The notes beneath the pieces were generated by a model that saw only the letters and a program-made list of their open reading frames with translations, did no database searches and was not told where the DNA came from. The position numbers and the translations under genes were made by a program. Source: an uncultured Opitutaceae bacterium (GTDB taxonomy: Bacteria > Verrucomicrobiota > Verrucomicrobiia > Opitutales > Opitutaceae). Taken from it: a stretch of DNA of 64,000 nt. This document shows positions 53,392 to 62,836 of this stretch, piece by piece; the stretch's first letter is position 1; each line of letters starts with the position of its first letter. The stretch spans positions 1-64,000 of the forward strand of contig CAITBM010000022.1 in assembly GCA_903890485.1 (NCBI GenBank). The letters are read 5' to 3'.

Positions 53392-56292
53392 ATGAACACA
53401 TTGTGGAAAATGAAATCCATGTCGGCTGCGGTGATGGGCGCCGGGGTGGCCCTTGCGCTCGGAGCACAGACCGTTTCCTCGCAGGACACCACGGCTTCCT
53501 CCTCTGCAGACGACACCGGCCCGCAGGTCCTGCAGCGTTTCGTAGTCACGGGCTCGAACATCGCCTCTGCCGACACGGCGCTGGCCGTCCCGGTGGCCGT
53601 CATCGGCTCGCAGCAGATCCGCGCGAGCGGCGTGCTGACCAACGCCCTGGACATCCTGCGAAAAATCGCCCCGGGCATCTCCGGGATCGGCAATGAGAAC
53701 GCCACCCTTTCCTCCGCGAGCACGCTGGGCGGATCCTCCGTGCTGATCCACGGCCTGCCCACCCTGGTGCTGATCAACGGCAGGCGGGTCGCCTATGACC
53801 CTGCCGACGCCGAGAATGCCACCTCGGAATTCGTGGACGTGAACATGATCCCGGTGGCGGCCATCGAGCGCCTTGAGGTGCTCACCGGGGGGGCATCGGC
53901 GATCTACGGCTCGGACGCCGTGGGAGGCGTCGTGAATATCATCCTGAGGAAGGACTACAACGGGTGGGAGGTGAACGCCCACTACGGCTACAGTGACAAC
54001 AACGGGCACTACTCGGAGCGGGTCGGCTCGATCGTGGGTGGGGTGAGCAATGGGACCACCTCGGTCACGCTCTCGGCGGAGTATACTCAGCAGGATCCCA
54101 TTTTCTTCTCAAACCGGCCCTATACGAACCCGTATTACGCGACGGTCTACTATCCGGGGATCATCGACATCTACAACGTGGCGACCGGCAACGACGAGTT
54201 CTACAAGCTGACCGCCGGCCACAATGCGCCGCCGGGAGGCGGCACGTACACGATCGACCAGTTGGTCGCTCAGGGGTACTACACGGACCTCGGGAACTCC
54301 AACAGCGCGGCAACGATAGCGGGGGTGCAGAGCGGCCTGAACCTGGCGAGGCACCAGACCCTTGCCCAAAGCAACAAGCGCCAGAGCGCCACGGCCGATT
54401 TTGAGCACCATATCGCAGGCGACTCGCTCGTGGCCTTTGGCGACGTCCTCTACAGCCACACCGTCAGCCAGAGCTCCCTGAACGCCCAGCCCCAGTTCAC
54501 CTACGTCTCGACACCCAACATCGACCTCGTGGAGACGGGATCGACCCCGCCGCCGGCCGGCACCGAGTACACCCCGGTTACGGCCCCGGGCAATCCGTTC
54601 TCGCAGGCGTTCATCGACCAGGGGTCGACGGACGGGTCGGCCGGGTACGCCGTCGACGCCCACAACCGATTCGTGAATTATCCCCGGACGTTCATCAATG
54701 ACTCGACTCTCCTGAGAATCGAGGGCGGGTTGCGCGGCAAGATAAACGAGTCCTTCTCGTGGGAGGTCGCGGCGAACATCAACCGCTACCAGGATTCCTA
54801 CAAGAACCTCAATCTCCTCGATGCCAACGCCTTCATCTCGGCGTTTGCGGCGGGGACCCTGAACCCGTTCGCGATCGCCCAGTCGCCCGGGGTTCTTCCC
54901 GGCAACATCCTGGGGACGGCCTTCGTGGACTACCTGAGCACCCTCAACTCCTACGACGCGCTCCTGCGGGGCGCGCTCTTCGAATTGCCGGGGGGCAAGG
55001 TAAACTTCGCGGTGGGCGGAAGCCTGACGCGGGAGAACCTCTCAGCCGTTCCCGATGCAAATTCCGCGGACAGTGGATGGGTGGATTCCCCCACGATCCT
55101 TCCGTTCAACCGAAACCGTCGTGTGGGGGCGGGGTTTGCGGAGGTGCAGTTCCCGGTGCTCTCGCGCATTGCCTTCGCCCATGCGCTTACCGTCGACGTT
55201 GCGGGCCGCTACGAGAACTACCAGGGCATTGGCAGCTCGAGCGTCCCGAAAGTGGACCTCAAATACCAGCCAGTTGACGAGCAGCTGACGCTCCGCGCGA
55301 GCGCGGGCAGGTCGTTCATCGCGCCCACGCTCTACGCCCTCTACGGCCCGGTGACCTCGGGGTCGAGCGCCTCGATCACCTACACCGGCGCCAACGGCAC
55401 CACCTATAACAACGTCCAGTTCGAGTCGGTCAGCGGTTCCAATCCTCGGCTTCAGCCGTCGAAGTCGACGACATGGACCGCCGGCTTCGTCTATTCGCCG
55501 AAGGCCCTGGGAAATTTCACGCTTACCGTGGACTATTACCAGACGGTCCAGCACGGCGAGGTCGGGTTTCTCGACCAGGGGACCGTGGTGCAGAACGTCG
55601 AGAACCTGGGGGCGGCGTCGCCCTACGCCTCGAACATCCATTTCGGCAGCGCCAACGGGCCCGGTCCAAACGGCAATGCCCCAGGCCAGATCAGCAGCAA
55701 GCCGTTCAGCAACGTCTACCTCGTCACCCCGTATGTGAACCTGGGCGCGACGGCCATCAAGGGGCTGGACGCCTCGGCCGAGTATCAGCTGAAGACGGCA
55801 GGCTTCGGGCAGTTTGACGTCGCGGTCGAGGCGGCCCTCTACAGCAGCTACATGCTCCAGATCCTGCCTTCCGAGAACTACTACCAGTACGCCGGCACGG
55901 CCTCGGGCAACGCGTTCGCGAACAACGTCGGCACGCTTCCGCGCTGGCGCACCTACACGACCCTCGGGTGGAAGTTCCGCGGCTTTGACCTCCTCCTTGA
56001 GCACACGTTCGTCCCCCATGTGAATGCGGTCGGTGCAGGGGGATCGGGCGCCACCGCCCCGGTGCAGCTGGCGTCATTCCAGCAATGGGACCTCGGCATG
56101 GGCTACAATTTCGGGACGCTCCGGCTCAACCCATGGCTTAACAACCTGTCGGTAAGGGCCGGGGTCAACAACCTGTTCGACTATATGCCCCCCGTAGCGC
56201 CCGGGGCCACCTTCGAGACGAATTCCGACATCGCCACCTACAACGGCGCGGTGGGACGCATGCTCTACGCGGAGGTGCGCTACAAGTTCTAG
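53392..56292 (+). CDS. TonB-dependent outer-membrane receptor
   Basis: A 966-residue importer. A signal peptide (MSAAVMGAGVALALGAQTVS) is followed by a plug domain beginning FVVTGSNI (TonB-box-like), with VAVIGSQQIRASG, GSSVLIHGLPTLVLINGRR and IERLEVLTGGASAIYGSDAVGGVVNI. A long 22-strand barrel follows, ending in MLYAEVRYKF with C-terminal aromatic Phe. Substrates in this group include carbohydrates and siderophores; none is indicated here. ATG 53392 begins the signal peptide; the upstream open frame overlaps the hairpin-rich leader and is rejected. A terminator follows. Confidence 0.93.
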   Translation: MNTLWKMKSMSAAVMGAGVALALGAQTVSSQDTTASSSADDTGPQVLQRFVVTGSNIASADTALAVPVAVIGSQQIRASGVLTNALDILRKIAPGISGIGNENATLSSASTLGGSSVLIHGLPTLVLINGRRVAYDPADAENATSEFVDVNMIPVAAIERLEVLTGGASAIYGSDAVGGVVNIILRKDYNGWEVNAHYGYSDNNGHYSERVGSIVGGVSNGTTSVTLSAEYTQQDPIFFSNRPYTNPYYATVYYPGIIDIYNVATGNDEFYKLTAGHNAPPGGGTYTIDQLVAQGYYTDLGNSNSAATIAGVQSGLNLARHQTLAQSNKRQSATADFEHHIAGDSLVAFGDVLYSHTVSQSSLNAQPQFTYVSTPNIDLVETGSTPPPAGTEYTPVTAPGNPFSQAFIDQGSTDGSAGYAVDAHNRFVNYPRTFINDSTLLRIEGGLRGKINESFSWEVAANINRYQDSYKNLNLLDANAFISAFAAGTLNPFAIAQSPGVLPGNILGTAFVDYLSTLNSYDALLRGALFELPGGKVNFAVGGSLTRENLSAVPDANSADSGWVDSPTILPFNRNRRVGAGFAEVQFPVLSRIAFAHALTVDVAGRYENYQGIGSSSVPKVDLKYQPVDEQLTLRASAGRSFIAPTLYALYGPVTSGSSASITYTGANGTTYNNVQFESVSGSNPRLQPSKSTTWTAGFVYSPKALGNFTLTVDYYQTVQHGEVGFLDQGTVVQNVENLGAASPYASNIHFGSANGPGPNGNAPGQISSKPFSNVYLVTPYVNLGATAIKGLDASAEYQLKTAGFGQFDVAVEAALYSSYMLQILPSENYYQYAGTASGNAFANNVGTLPRWRTYTTLGWKFRGFDLLLEHTFVPHVNAVGAGGSGATAPVQLASFQQWDLGMGYNFGTLRLNPWLNNLSVRAGVNNLFDYMPPVAPGATFETNSDIATYNGAVGRMLYAEVRYKF

Positions 56293-56317
56293 GATCGGCG
56301 CAGGACGGATTGAGTCG

Positions 56318-56354
56318 GCAGGCCCGCCCTGGGCGGGCGGGCCTGCGCCATTTT
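56318..56354 (+). terminator. Terminator after the TonB-dependent receptor
   Basis: An 11-bp perfect stem (56318-56328 with 56336-56346, 7-base loop) is followed by GCCA and TTTT at 56351-56354. It lies 26 bases after the receptor stop and about 105 bases before the next gene, separating the receptor from the NtrC-type regulator. Confidence 0.65.
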
Positions 56355-56458
56355 CGCGGGTATCCGGTCTTCCTCCGGCCCGGGAGTGGAACCCCGGGGG
56401 GCGTTTCTTTGTCATTGGCCCCGAAACTCCGCGGGACCACACTCTCGCGCTTGAGACC

Positions 56459-57793
56459 ATGCGCGTACTAATCGTCGACGACGAGCCCTCGATCCGCAGG
56501 ACCACCCGGATCGCCGTCGAATCCGCCGGGCACACTGCTGCGGAGGCCCCCAATGCGGCCAAGGCCATCAAGGCGGCCGAGGACGAGGCCTTTGACGTCG
56601 CCTTTGTCGACCTGAAGCTGGGCGCCGACGACGGCCTTGAGGTGCTCAACCGCCTGGCAAAGCTCCGTCCCGCCCCGGCGGTGGTGATGTTCACGGCCTA
56701 TGCCAACATCGCCACGGCCGTCGAGGCCATGCGCCGCGGCGCCTTTGACTTCATTCCGAAGCCGTTCACCCCAGACCAGATCAGGTCGGTCCTTTCCAAG
56801 GTCTCAAAAGCGCACCAGATGGAGCGCAGGGTGCAGGCGCTGGAAAACGACCTCGCAAGCGGGGCGCCCCCCGTGGACCTCGAGTCGGAGGAGCCGGCCA
56901 TGGTCCGCGCCATCCAGATCGCCTTCCGGGCCGCCGAGACGGAGGCGAACATGCTCATTCTGGGGCAGAGCGGCACGGGCAAGAGCGTGCTCGCCCGGGA
57001 GGTCCACAAGCGCAGCGCGCGACGGGACGCGGCGTTTGTCACCGTCAACTGCCCGAGCCTGTCGCGCGAGCTCTTTGAAAGTGAACTCTTCGGACACGCC
57101 CGGGGATCCTTCACCGGTGCCGTGGCCGAGACCTCCGGAAAGGTCGCCGCCGCCGACGGGGGCACGCTCTTTCTCGACGAGATCGGCGAGATGCCACTAG
57201 AGATCCAGCCGAAGCTCCTGCGGCTCCTCCAGGAGCGGGAGTACGAGAGGGTCGGGGAGACGACGCCCCGTCGAGCGGACGTGCGCGTGATCGCGGCCAC
57301 CAACCGCGACCTCGCCGCCGAGGTGAAGAACGGGAAGTTCCGTGAGGACCTTTTCTACCGGCTGAACGTGATCGCTGTCACGCTCCCCGGCCTCAGGGAC
57401 CGGCCGAATGACCTCAAGCGCCTCGCCAACGGGGCCCGAAAGTACTTCGCGGCCCGCGCGGGCAAGGCCGACACCGAGTTCTCGCCCGAGGTGGTATCCG
57501 CGTTCGGCGGGTACGCCTGGCCGGGCAACCTGCGCGAGCTTCGAAACGTGATCGAGAGGGCCGTGATCCTCGCCCCGGGAAATCGGATCGAGCTTGCGGA
57601 CCTTCCCGATGAGTTCGCGGCGAGCCGCCGGCAGGCAGTGGCGGTCGGCTCCCGGGCGACCCTGGACGAGCTCGAGGCCGAGCACATCCGCCGCATCCTT
57701 GCCACGGCGCGCAACCTGGACGAGGCCGCGCAGGTCCTTGGCATCGACCCGGCGACCCTCTACCGCAAGCGGAGCAAGCTTGGGCTCCTCTGA
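56459..57793 (+). CDS. Sigma-54-dependent response regulator (NtrC family)
   Basis: A 444-residue activator. The receiver has VDDEPS at the start, Asp 51 in VDLKLG and Lys in FIPKPF. The central AAA+ domain has Walker A GQSGTGKS and the sigma-54 contact loop FGHARGSFTGA (Ser instead of Ala in GAFTGA). FLDEIGEMPLEIQPKLLRLL (Walker B) and YAWPGNLRELRNVIERA follow. The C-terminal Fis-type helix-turn-helix is DEAAQVLGIDPATLYRKR. It is 14 bases upstream of its probable kinase. Targets are unknown. Confidence 0.94.
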   Translation: MRVLIVDDEPSIRRTTRIAVESAGHTAAEAPNAAKAIKAAEDEAFDVAFVDLKLGADDGLEVLNRLAKLRPAPAVVMFTAYANIATAVEAMRRGAFDFIPKPFTPDQIRSVLSKVSKAHQMERRVQALENDLASGAPPVDLESEEPAMVRAIQIAFRAAETEANMLILGQSGTGKSVLAREVHKRSARRDAAFVTVNCPSLSRELFESELFGHARGSFTGAVAETSGKVAAADGGTLFLDEIGEMPLEIQPKLLRLLQEREYERVGETTPRRADVRVIAATNRDLAAEVKNGKFREDLFYRLNVIAVTLPGLRDRPNDLKRLANGARKYFAARAGKADTEFSPEVVSAFGGYAWPGNLRELRNVIERAVILAPGNRIELADLPDEFAASRRQAVAVGSRATLDELEAEHIRRILATARNLDEAAQVLGIDPATLYRKRSKLGLL

Positions 57794-57807
57794 GCCGGGC
57801 ACCGGGC

Positions 57808-59598
57808 ATGCTTCGCACGCGCCTCTTCTTCGGCCTGCTTCCGCTGCTCCTGGTCGTGATTGCCACGGGGGCCTATGCGATCCACGTGTGCCACGAGCTG
57901 GCCGGGCCCCTGGAGCGGGAGCTCGTGGCGGCCAACCGGGAGGCGCTCGGCCTCCGGGACATGCGCTCGGCGGCGACCCTCATGTCCAATGCGCTCGCTT
58001 TCGCGGGGACCTCGGACCCGATCGGCGCCCGCCGGCTCCTCGACGAGCGGCGCTCCGCGTTCACCAAGGAGCTCATGAGCCAATCGGCATCCTCCGCCGG
58101 GCTCCCCAGGGGGCGGCTGGTCGACGCCCTGGACAGCGCGTTCCAGGACTACTCGGAGCGCTGCGACCGGATGCTGGCGGCCGGCGGCGCGGCGTCCCTC
58201 GAGGACTTCAGGGCAAACCAGGACGCCCTCTACAAGGTGTTCGAGATCCTGGACCGCATGACGGAGCACGATTACGCAGCATCAAAGGAGACGCAGGCGC
58301 GTGCCGAGCACCTGGCGAGCACCGCGGTGGGGGTGCTCTCCGCCACGATCGGGGCCGGGGTTGCCCTGGCGGTCATCCTTGCCTGGATCCTCGCTGCCTC
58401 GCTCCTTAAGCCCATCAAGGCGCTGACCGCCTCGGCGACCGCGCTCGGCGACGGGCAGCTCGACACGAATGTGCCGGAATTCTCGCGGGACGAACTGGGA
58501 AGCCTTGCGCGGAGCTTCAACACGATGGCCGGGAAGCTGCGGGCCTACCGCGAGGCGACCCTGGCGAGGGTGCTCCGGACGCAGCGGACGATGGAGGCGA
58601 CACTCACCTCGGCTCCCGACCCGCTATTCCTGGTCTCCAAGGAGGGGTCGGTCGAGGTGAGGAACCCCGCCGCCGAGGAGCTTTCCCGTCTCAAGGAATT
58701 TTCTGGCGGCTTCCCCCCGGAGATCGCCGGGCACCTTTCCGCCGTGCTCTCCACCGAGGAGCACTACGTACCCCAGGACTACGGCCGCGTGGTCACGTTC
58801 CACGTGGGGCGCGAGGACCGCCACTACCTGCCGCGCATCCTCTCGATCGGCGACAAGCTCACGGAGTTCAAGGGTGCGGCCGTGATCCTCCAGGACGTGA
58901 CCAAGTTCCGGCTCCTCGACGACGCAAAGACGAACCTCGTGGGCACGGTGAGCCACGAGCTCAAGACCCCGCTCACGGGCCTTCGCATGGCGGTGTACCT
59001 CCTCCTGGAGAAGACCCTGGGGCCGCTCTCCGGCCCGCAGCGCGAGATGCTCGAGTCGGCGAGGGACGATGCGGACCGCCTGCTGAGGATCCTCGACTCC
59101 CTCCTGGACCTCACGCGGCTTGAGGCGGGAGCCTCCACCCTGGAGCGGAGCCCCGTGGCGGTTGGCGCGCTCCTGGGCCCGATTGCCGACGAGGCGCGCG
59201 TGTTCATCTCCGCTGCCGGCCAGCAGCTCGTGGTGAAGGTCGATCCTGGCCTGGCCGATGTGAACGTCGACTCCAACCGCCTGCGGCACGTGTTCATCAA
59301 CCTCCTTTCAAACGCGTCCAAGTATTCACCGCCATCGGGGACGATCACACTGTCCGCTGAGGCCAATCCGCCCGGATTTGTGCGCTTCGCCGTCCGCGAC
59401 CAAGGGGAGGGCGTCCCGCCCGAGGCCCTCCCTCATCTCTTCGACCGCTTCTACCGCGTGCCGGGACAGGCAAAGCCGGGTGCCGGGATCGGCCTGGCCA
59501 TCGCCCGCGAGATCGTGGTGGCCCACGGCGGAAGCATCGGATGCTCAAGCTCCCCCGGGGCGGGAACCGAGTTTCATTTCTTGATTCCGACCGGCTGA
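57808..59598 (+). CDS. Membrane sensor histidine kinase (HAMP-PAS type), partner of the NtrC regulator
   Basis: A 596-residue kinase. Two membrane helices (residues about 5-25 and 172-198) bracket a helical periplasmic sensor. A HAMP linker (KPIKALTASATALG), a PAS-like region (residues about 265-360), HisKA with GTVSHELKTPLTGLRM, and HATPase motifs NLLSNASKYSPP, DQGEGVPPEALPHLF and GAGIGLAIA follow. Organisation with the upstream NtrC-type gene resembles the AlgB/KinB type of pair. Its end overlaps the convergent lysR gene by 25 bases. Confidence 0.93.
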   Translation: MLRTRLFFGLLPLLLVVIATGAYAIHVCHELAGPLERELVAANREALGLRDMRSAATLMSNALAFAGTSDPIGARRLLDERRSAFTKELMSQSASSAGLPRGRLVDALDSAFQDYSERCDRMLAAGGAASLEDFRANQDALYKVFEILDRMTEHDYAASKETQARAEHLASTAVGVLSATIGAGVALAVILAWILAASLLKPIKALTASATALGDGQLDTNVPEFSRDELGSLARSFNTMAGKLRAYREATLARVLRTQRTMEATLTSAPDPLFLVSKEGSVEVRNPAAEELSRLKEFSGGFPPEIAGHLSAVLSTEEHYVPQDYGRVVTFHVGREDRHYLPRILSIGDKLTEFKGAAVILQDVTKFRLLDDAKTNLVGTVSHELKTPLTGLRMAVYLLLEKTLGPLSGPQREMLESARDDADRLLRILDSLLDLTRLEAGASTLERSPVAVGALLGPIADEARVFISAAGQQLVVKVDPGLADVNVDSNRLRHVFINLLSNASKYSPPSGTITLSAEANPPGFVRFAVRDQGEGVPPEALPHLFDRFYRVPGQAKPGAGIGLAIAREIVVAHGGSIGCSSSPGAGTEFHFLIPTG

Positions 59599-60488
59599 CG
59601 CGCCGGGGTCGCAGCCTGGGCTTCTCGCAGGAGCGAGAGGAACTGCTCGGCCCCCCGGCTCTGGTAGCGCTGCATGTGGCGCAGGACCGCGATCTCCCTC
59701 ACGGGCTTTGCATCCTCAAGGGTGACATAGGAAAGGGTCTTCTCGTCGTCGGGCGAGCGCGCGCCTTCCGGAAGGATCGAGATCCCTTCGCCGAGCCCGA
59801 CCAGCGCCTTCACCGTCGCCACCTGGGAGCAGCGTGATCCAATCCTCGGCTCAAAATGATGGTCGCCGCAGAACCGGCGCACCTCCGCCGTCAGCGAGCT
59901 GAGTGAGCCAAGGAGGATGAAGGACTGGTCGGCCAGGTCGGCCGCGGTCACCGTCGGCTTTAGGGCGAGGGGGTGGTTCTTGGCTACGGCCAATATAAGT
60001 GATTCTTTCCAAAGAACTTCCACCAATATGTTCGACTCCGTGATTGGAGGGGCGGCGAGGGCGAGGTCGAGCTCGCCGTCCAGGAGGGCGCGCACCAGGT
60101 TTGCCTTAAAATCCTCACGGATATTGACTTGGATATTCGGATAGCGCTCGCGGCACAGCTTGATGATCGAGGGCAGGAGGTAGGGGGCGACCGTCGAGAT
60201 GGCCCCAACCGTGATCCGCCGCTCAAACGAGGCGCTGTCCTCAAGCTCCTTGGTGGCGTCCTCGACTTCAAAAAGGATCCGCCGGGCTCGGTCCAGGAAC
60301 GCGATTCCGGCCTCGGTGAGCACTGCCTTTCGGCCGAGCCGATGGAACAGCTTGTGGCCCAGCTCCCGTTCAAGTTTTATAATCTGCTGACTTAAAGATG
60401 GTTGGGCGACATGGAGTCGTGAGGCCGCGCGGGTGAAATTCCCCGTCTCCGCGACCCCGACGACGTACTTCAACTGGCTCAGTTCCAT
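59574..60488 (-). CDS. LysR-family transcriptional regulator (OxyR-like)
   Basis: A 304-residue DNA-binding regulator. The N-terminal winged helix has MELSQLKYVVGVAETGNFTRAASRLHVAQPSLSQQI, typical of LysR. The effector domain starts ITVGAISTVAPYLLP. A cysteine at RRFCGDHHF and one at SRCSQV lie in the effector region in a layout reminiscent of OxyR, but redox sensing is unproven. ATG 60488 is used over a TTG six bases upstream. A LysR-type palindrome lies 10 bases upstream of its start, near the small divergent gene. Confidence 0.9.
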   Translation of the reverse strand: MELSQLKYVVGVAETGNFTRAASRLHVAQPSLSQQIIKLERELGHKLFHRLGRKAVLTEAGIAFLDRARRILFEVEDATKELEDSASFERRITVGAISTVAPYLLPSIIKLCRERYPNIQVNIREDFKANLVRALLDGELDLALAAPPITESNILVEVLWKESLILAVAKNHPLALKPTVTAADLADQSFILLGSLSSLTAEVRRFCGDHHFEPRIGSRCSQVATVKALVGLGEGISILPEGARSPDDEKTLSYVTLEDAKPVREIAVLRHMQRYQSRGAEQFLSLLREAQAATPARQPVGIKK

Positions 60489-60497
60489 AGGCAAAAA

Positions 60498-60512
60498 CTA
60501 TGATATCCATAG
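60498..60512. promoter_or_regulatory. Candidate LysR binding palindrome
   Basis: CTATG-ATATC-CATAG is a perfect 5-bp inverted repeat with the T-N11-A form expected of LysR boxes. It lies 10 bases upstream of the lysR start and about 90 bases upstream of the small membrane gene, whose possible -10 TATTAT is at 60547-60552. It could mediate autorepression and control of the divergent gene. Confidence 0.5.
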
Positions 60513-60601
60513 ATAACTGCAACTACCATAATTGCCAGAAAGGCCGTATTATAGTCGACCGAAGCTCAAGGGAGCTCGGGACCAACAAAAGAACATACAT
60601 C

Positions 60602-60781
60602 ATGAAAACAAACATCATCCGTGCGGCTGCCCCTGCGATCATCGCCATTGCCGCTATCTTGCTTTCTTTCCGTAGCATGAATGCCAGCGCCCTCTTCGCA
60701 GGTTACTTCTGCGTCGTGGGCGTCGGTGCCGTAATGGCGCTCGATTACCGAGTAGACGTGAAGCGGCTGATCAGCCGGTAA
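60602..60781 (+). CDS. Small membrane protein (59 aa)
   Basis: A 59-residue protein starting MKTNIIRAAAPAIIAIAAI, with two hydrophobic segments (residues about 7-22 and 31-47) and a basic tail DYRVDVKRLISR, a topology typical of small inner-membrane proteins. It lies alone between divergent lysR and a strong bidirectional terminator, which argues that it is a real transcription unit. I do not recognise the family. The longer upstream frame lacks support. Confidence 0.6.
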   Translation: MKTNIIRAAAPAIIAIAAILLSFRSMNASALFAGYFCVVGVGAVMALDYRVDVKRLISR

Positions 60782-60808
60782 CCCGGCCTGGCCAGTTTCC
60801 AAATTCAA

Positions 60809-60834
60809 GGGCCCGGAGAAATCCGGGCCCTTTT
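60809..60834. terminator. Bidirectional GAAA-capped terminator
   Basis: A 9-bp perfect stem (GGGCCCGGA with TCCGGGCCC) with the tetraloop GAAA, preceded by AA and followed by TTTTCTTG. It serves the small membrane gene on + and, since the DUF4199 gene ends at 60841 on the other strand, probably both. Confidence 0.85.
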
Positions 60835-60840
60835 CTTGCC

Positions 60841-61374
60841 CTAAAGGGTCGGGGGGGACTCGGGTTCGGGCTTTTTGAGGATCGCGGCGACGATCAGTGA
60901 GATGACCAAGCCGAAAAGAAGACCGAAGATGAGGGCCGTGATCGCCTGGGGAAGCGGGGATGCCATCTTGCGGACCATGGCCTCGGCATTGTCGAGCTTG
61001 TCCCCGGTCAGCCCATTGGCCTCAAATTTCGCCACCTGGCTCTGGACCACGATGTCGGAAATTCCCGGGTTGATGACGGCCCAGTAAAGGAACGCAAAGA
61101 GCGCGCCCAGGACCGACGAGACAACCGAAACCATCATGCCGGCGCCGAACGCCTTTCCGTAGCCAAACGGCTGATCGGGGGGCGCCTCGGCCTTCCGGGC
61201 TTTCACGCCCAGCACCACGCAGACTACGGCCACCGCCGTTCCGATGAGGCCTCCCACCCACCCGGCGGTGCCGAGCTTCGCGGGATCCGAGTGAAATCCG
61301 AGGAAGAACAGGATCAGCGTGAGGAACGCGCCTCCGAGCGCGGAGATGAAGCCGTAAAGCAGGCTGGTTTTCAT
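60841..61374 (-). CDS. DUF4199 membrane protein
   Basis: A 177-residue inner-membrane protein with four hydrophobic helices (residues about 5-28, 36-58, 77-103 and 144-168). Its profile, with a long hydrophilic loop AKFEANGLTGDKLDNAEAM before the last helix, matches DUF4199. Function is unknown. It lies 45 bases downstream of tatA on the same strand and could share its transcript. Confidence 0.75.
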   Translation of the reverse strand: MKTSLLYGFISALGGAFLTLILFFLGFHSDPAKLGTAGWVGGLIGTAVAVVCVVLGVKARKAEAPPDQPFGYGKAFGAGMMVSVVSSVLGALFAFLYWAVINPGISDIVVQSQVAKFEANGLTGDKLDNAEAMVRKMASPLPQAITALIFGLLFGLVISLIVAAILKKPEPESPPTL

Positions 61375-61419
61375 GGGGTGGGGTTTGGGGAAAGCTTTGT
61401 CCGGGGGAGAAGGGCCGCA

Positions 61420-61815
61420 TCAGGCGTCGATCCCGTGGTCCCCAGCGGAGGGGGGCGCAGGGGGGGGGCTCTCGGCCGCTGCGGGAGTGGCGGGAGGGGC
61501 CGGAGCAGGAACGGGCGTAGGCGCCGGGGCAAGCGGCGCAGCTATCGCAGCCGGCGTGGGCGGGACCACGGGCGCGATCGGCTTAAAAGGGGCCTGGATG
61601 GGCTTGGTGTCGGGCAGGTCGTCCATGGCCCTCTTGAACTCCTGCTCGACGTCCCCCGCGGCCTTCTTGAATTCGCGGATCGCCTTGCCGAGCCCGCGCG
61701 CAAACTCGGGCATTTTCTCCCCGCCGAAGAATATCAGCACCACGACCAGGATCAGGATGAGCTCCGGTCCCCCGAAGGAATCCAGAAATGCGAGCTGGGT
61801 GTGGGGTGCGTTCAT
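61420..61815 (-). CDS. tatA: Sec-independent translocase subunit TatA
   Basis: A 131-residue protein. A short membrane helix (ELILILVVVLIFF) is followed by the FGGEKMPEFARGLGKAIREF amphipathic motif characteristic of TatA/TatE. A long Pro/Ala-rich tail replaces the usual short acidic one. It forms the protein-conducting part of the twin-arginine system; tatB and tatC are not in the window. ATG 61815 is preceded by GGA; in-frame ATG 61833 would add six residues. Confidence 0.88.
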   Translation of the reverse strand: MNAPHTQLAFLDSFGGPELILILVVVLIFFGGEKMPEFARGLGKAIREFKKAAGDVEQEFKRAMDDLPDTKPIQAPFKPIAPVVPPTPAAIAAPLAPAPTPVPAPAPPATPAAAESPPPAPPSAGDHGIDA

Positions 61816-61862
61816 AGGAATTCCAAAAGGCATGATTTCAAAAAAGGGGCCGCCGGGCAACC

Positions 61863-62783
61863 CTATCTCACGGAAACGCTGACCGTGAACGTCTCCCGCT
61901 TGCCTGGGGCGACCAGGTGAAGGCCCATCCCGTGCTCGGGGGCGTTTGGGGGCCCCATCCACGGCTCGACGCAATAGAAGGGGGAGTCGTCGGCCTGGGT
62001 CCACGTGACAAAGGCCGAGCCGGGCGGGGGCGACTCGTCCGAGCCCAGGCGCACGGCGACGTCGCCGGGGAAACCCTTCTCGCCAAAGACCACCTCGGGG
62101 TCCCGGAGATCGGCGTGGATGGTGTCGATCAGCGCGGGGTTGTCCATCCGCTCGAGCGCCGAGAGGGCCGGTCCCGCCACGAGTCTTCCCGAGGCATCCT
62201 GCCTCAGCCTGCGCCCGGCCGGGATCCGGATGAAGTAGTCCCCGCGTCCCGCCCCCTCGCTCCACGGGAGCGCAAAGTAGAAGTGGTGGCCCGCGCTCCA
62301 GGGCAGCGGCTCGCTCCCGAGGTTTTCGAGCGTCAGCTTGCAGGTGAGCCCGAGCTCCGCGAACCGGTACTCGACCCGGAACTCATAATCGAAGGGATAG
62401 CAGGCCTTCGCCTCCCCGCCCGGGACCAGCACGGCCTCGAAGCCCCCCGAGTCGATCCGGAGGGTGCGGAATTCCCCCTGGCGGGCGAAGCCATGGATCG
62501 GCATCGGCCTGCGGACACCCTTGGCGTCGCGCCAGTAGCCAAGCTCCCCTTTGTCGAAGGTGCGCGCGCAGAAGGGAAAAAGGATCGGGTTTCCTCCCCG
62601 CACCTTGGCAAAGGCGTCCAGGGTCTTCAGCTCGGGCCAGACGATCACGTCGCGCACCGATCCGTCGCCGGTCGTCAGGTTCCAGTACATCAGTCGCGCG
62701 CCCTTCTCGGGAAGCGCAACGAATGTCGAGCCGCCGACCCTCCATCGGGTTAGCGTCTCTCCCAGGTGTGGAATCTTCTCCAT
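61863..62783 (-). CDS. Aldose 1-epimerase family protein
   Basis: A 306-residue galactose mutarotase-fold protein. Catalytic-type residues are visible in RPMPIHGFARQGEF (His), PWSAGHHFYFALPW (His) and YCVEPWMGPPNA (Glu), matching the aldose-1-epimerase/YeaD group. It interconverts sugar anomers; the specific sugar is unknown. ATG 62783 is preceded by AGGGAG. It lies between the RodZ-like and tatA genes on the minus strand. Confidence 0.85.
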   Translation of the reverse strand: MEKIPHLGETLTRWRVGGSTFVALPEKGARLMYWNLTTGDGSVRDVIVWPELKTLDAFAKVRGGNPILFPFCARTFDKGELGYWRDAKGVRRPMPIHGFARQGEFRTLRIDSGGFEAVLVPGGEAKACYPFDYEFRVEYRFAELGLTCKLTLENLGSEPLPWSAGHHFYFALPWSEGAGRGDYFIRIPAGRRLRQDASGRLVAGPALSALERMDNPALIDTIHADLRDPEVVFGEKGFPGDVAVRLGSDESPPPGSAFVTWTQADDSPFYCVEPWMGPPNAPEHGMGLHLVAPGKRETFTVSVSVR

Positions 62784-62836
62784 GCTCCCTATCGAGAGCG
62801 CCCGCGGGCAGCTTTGCAACCCGTACCCCTCAAAGG

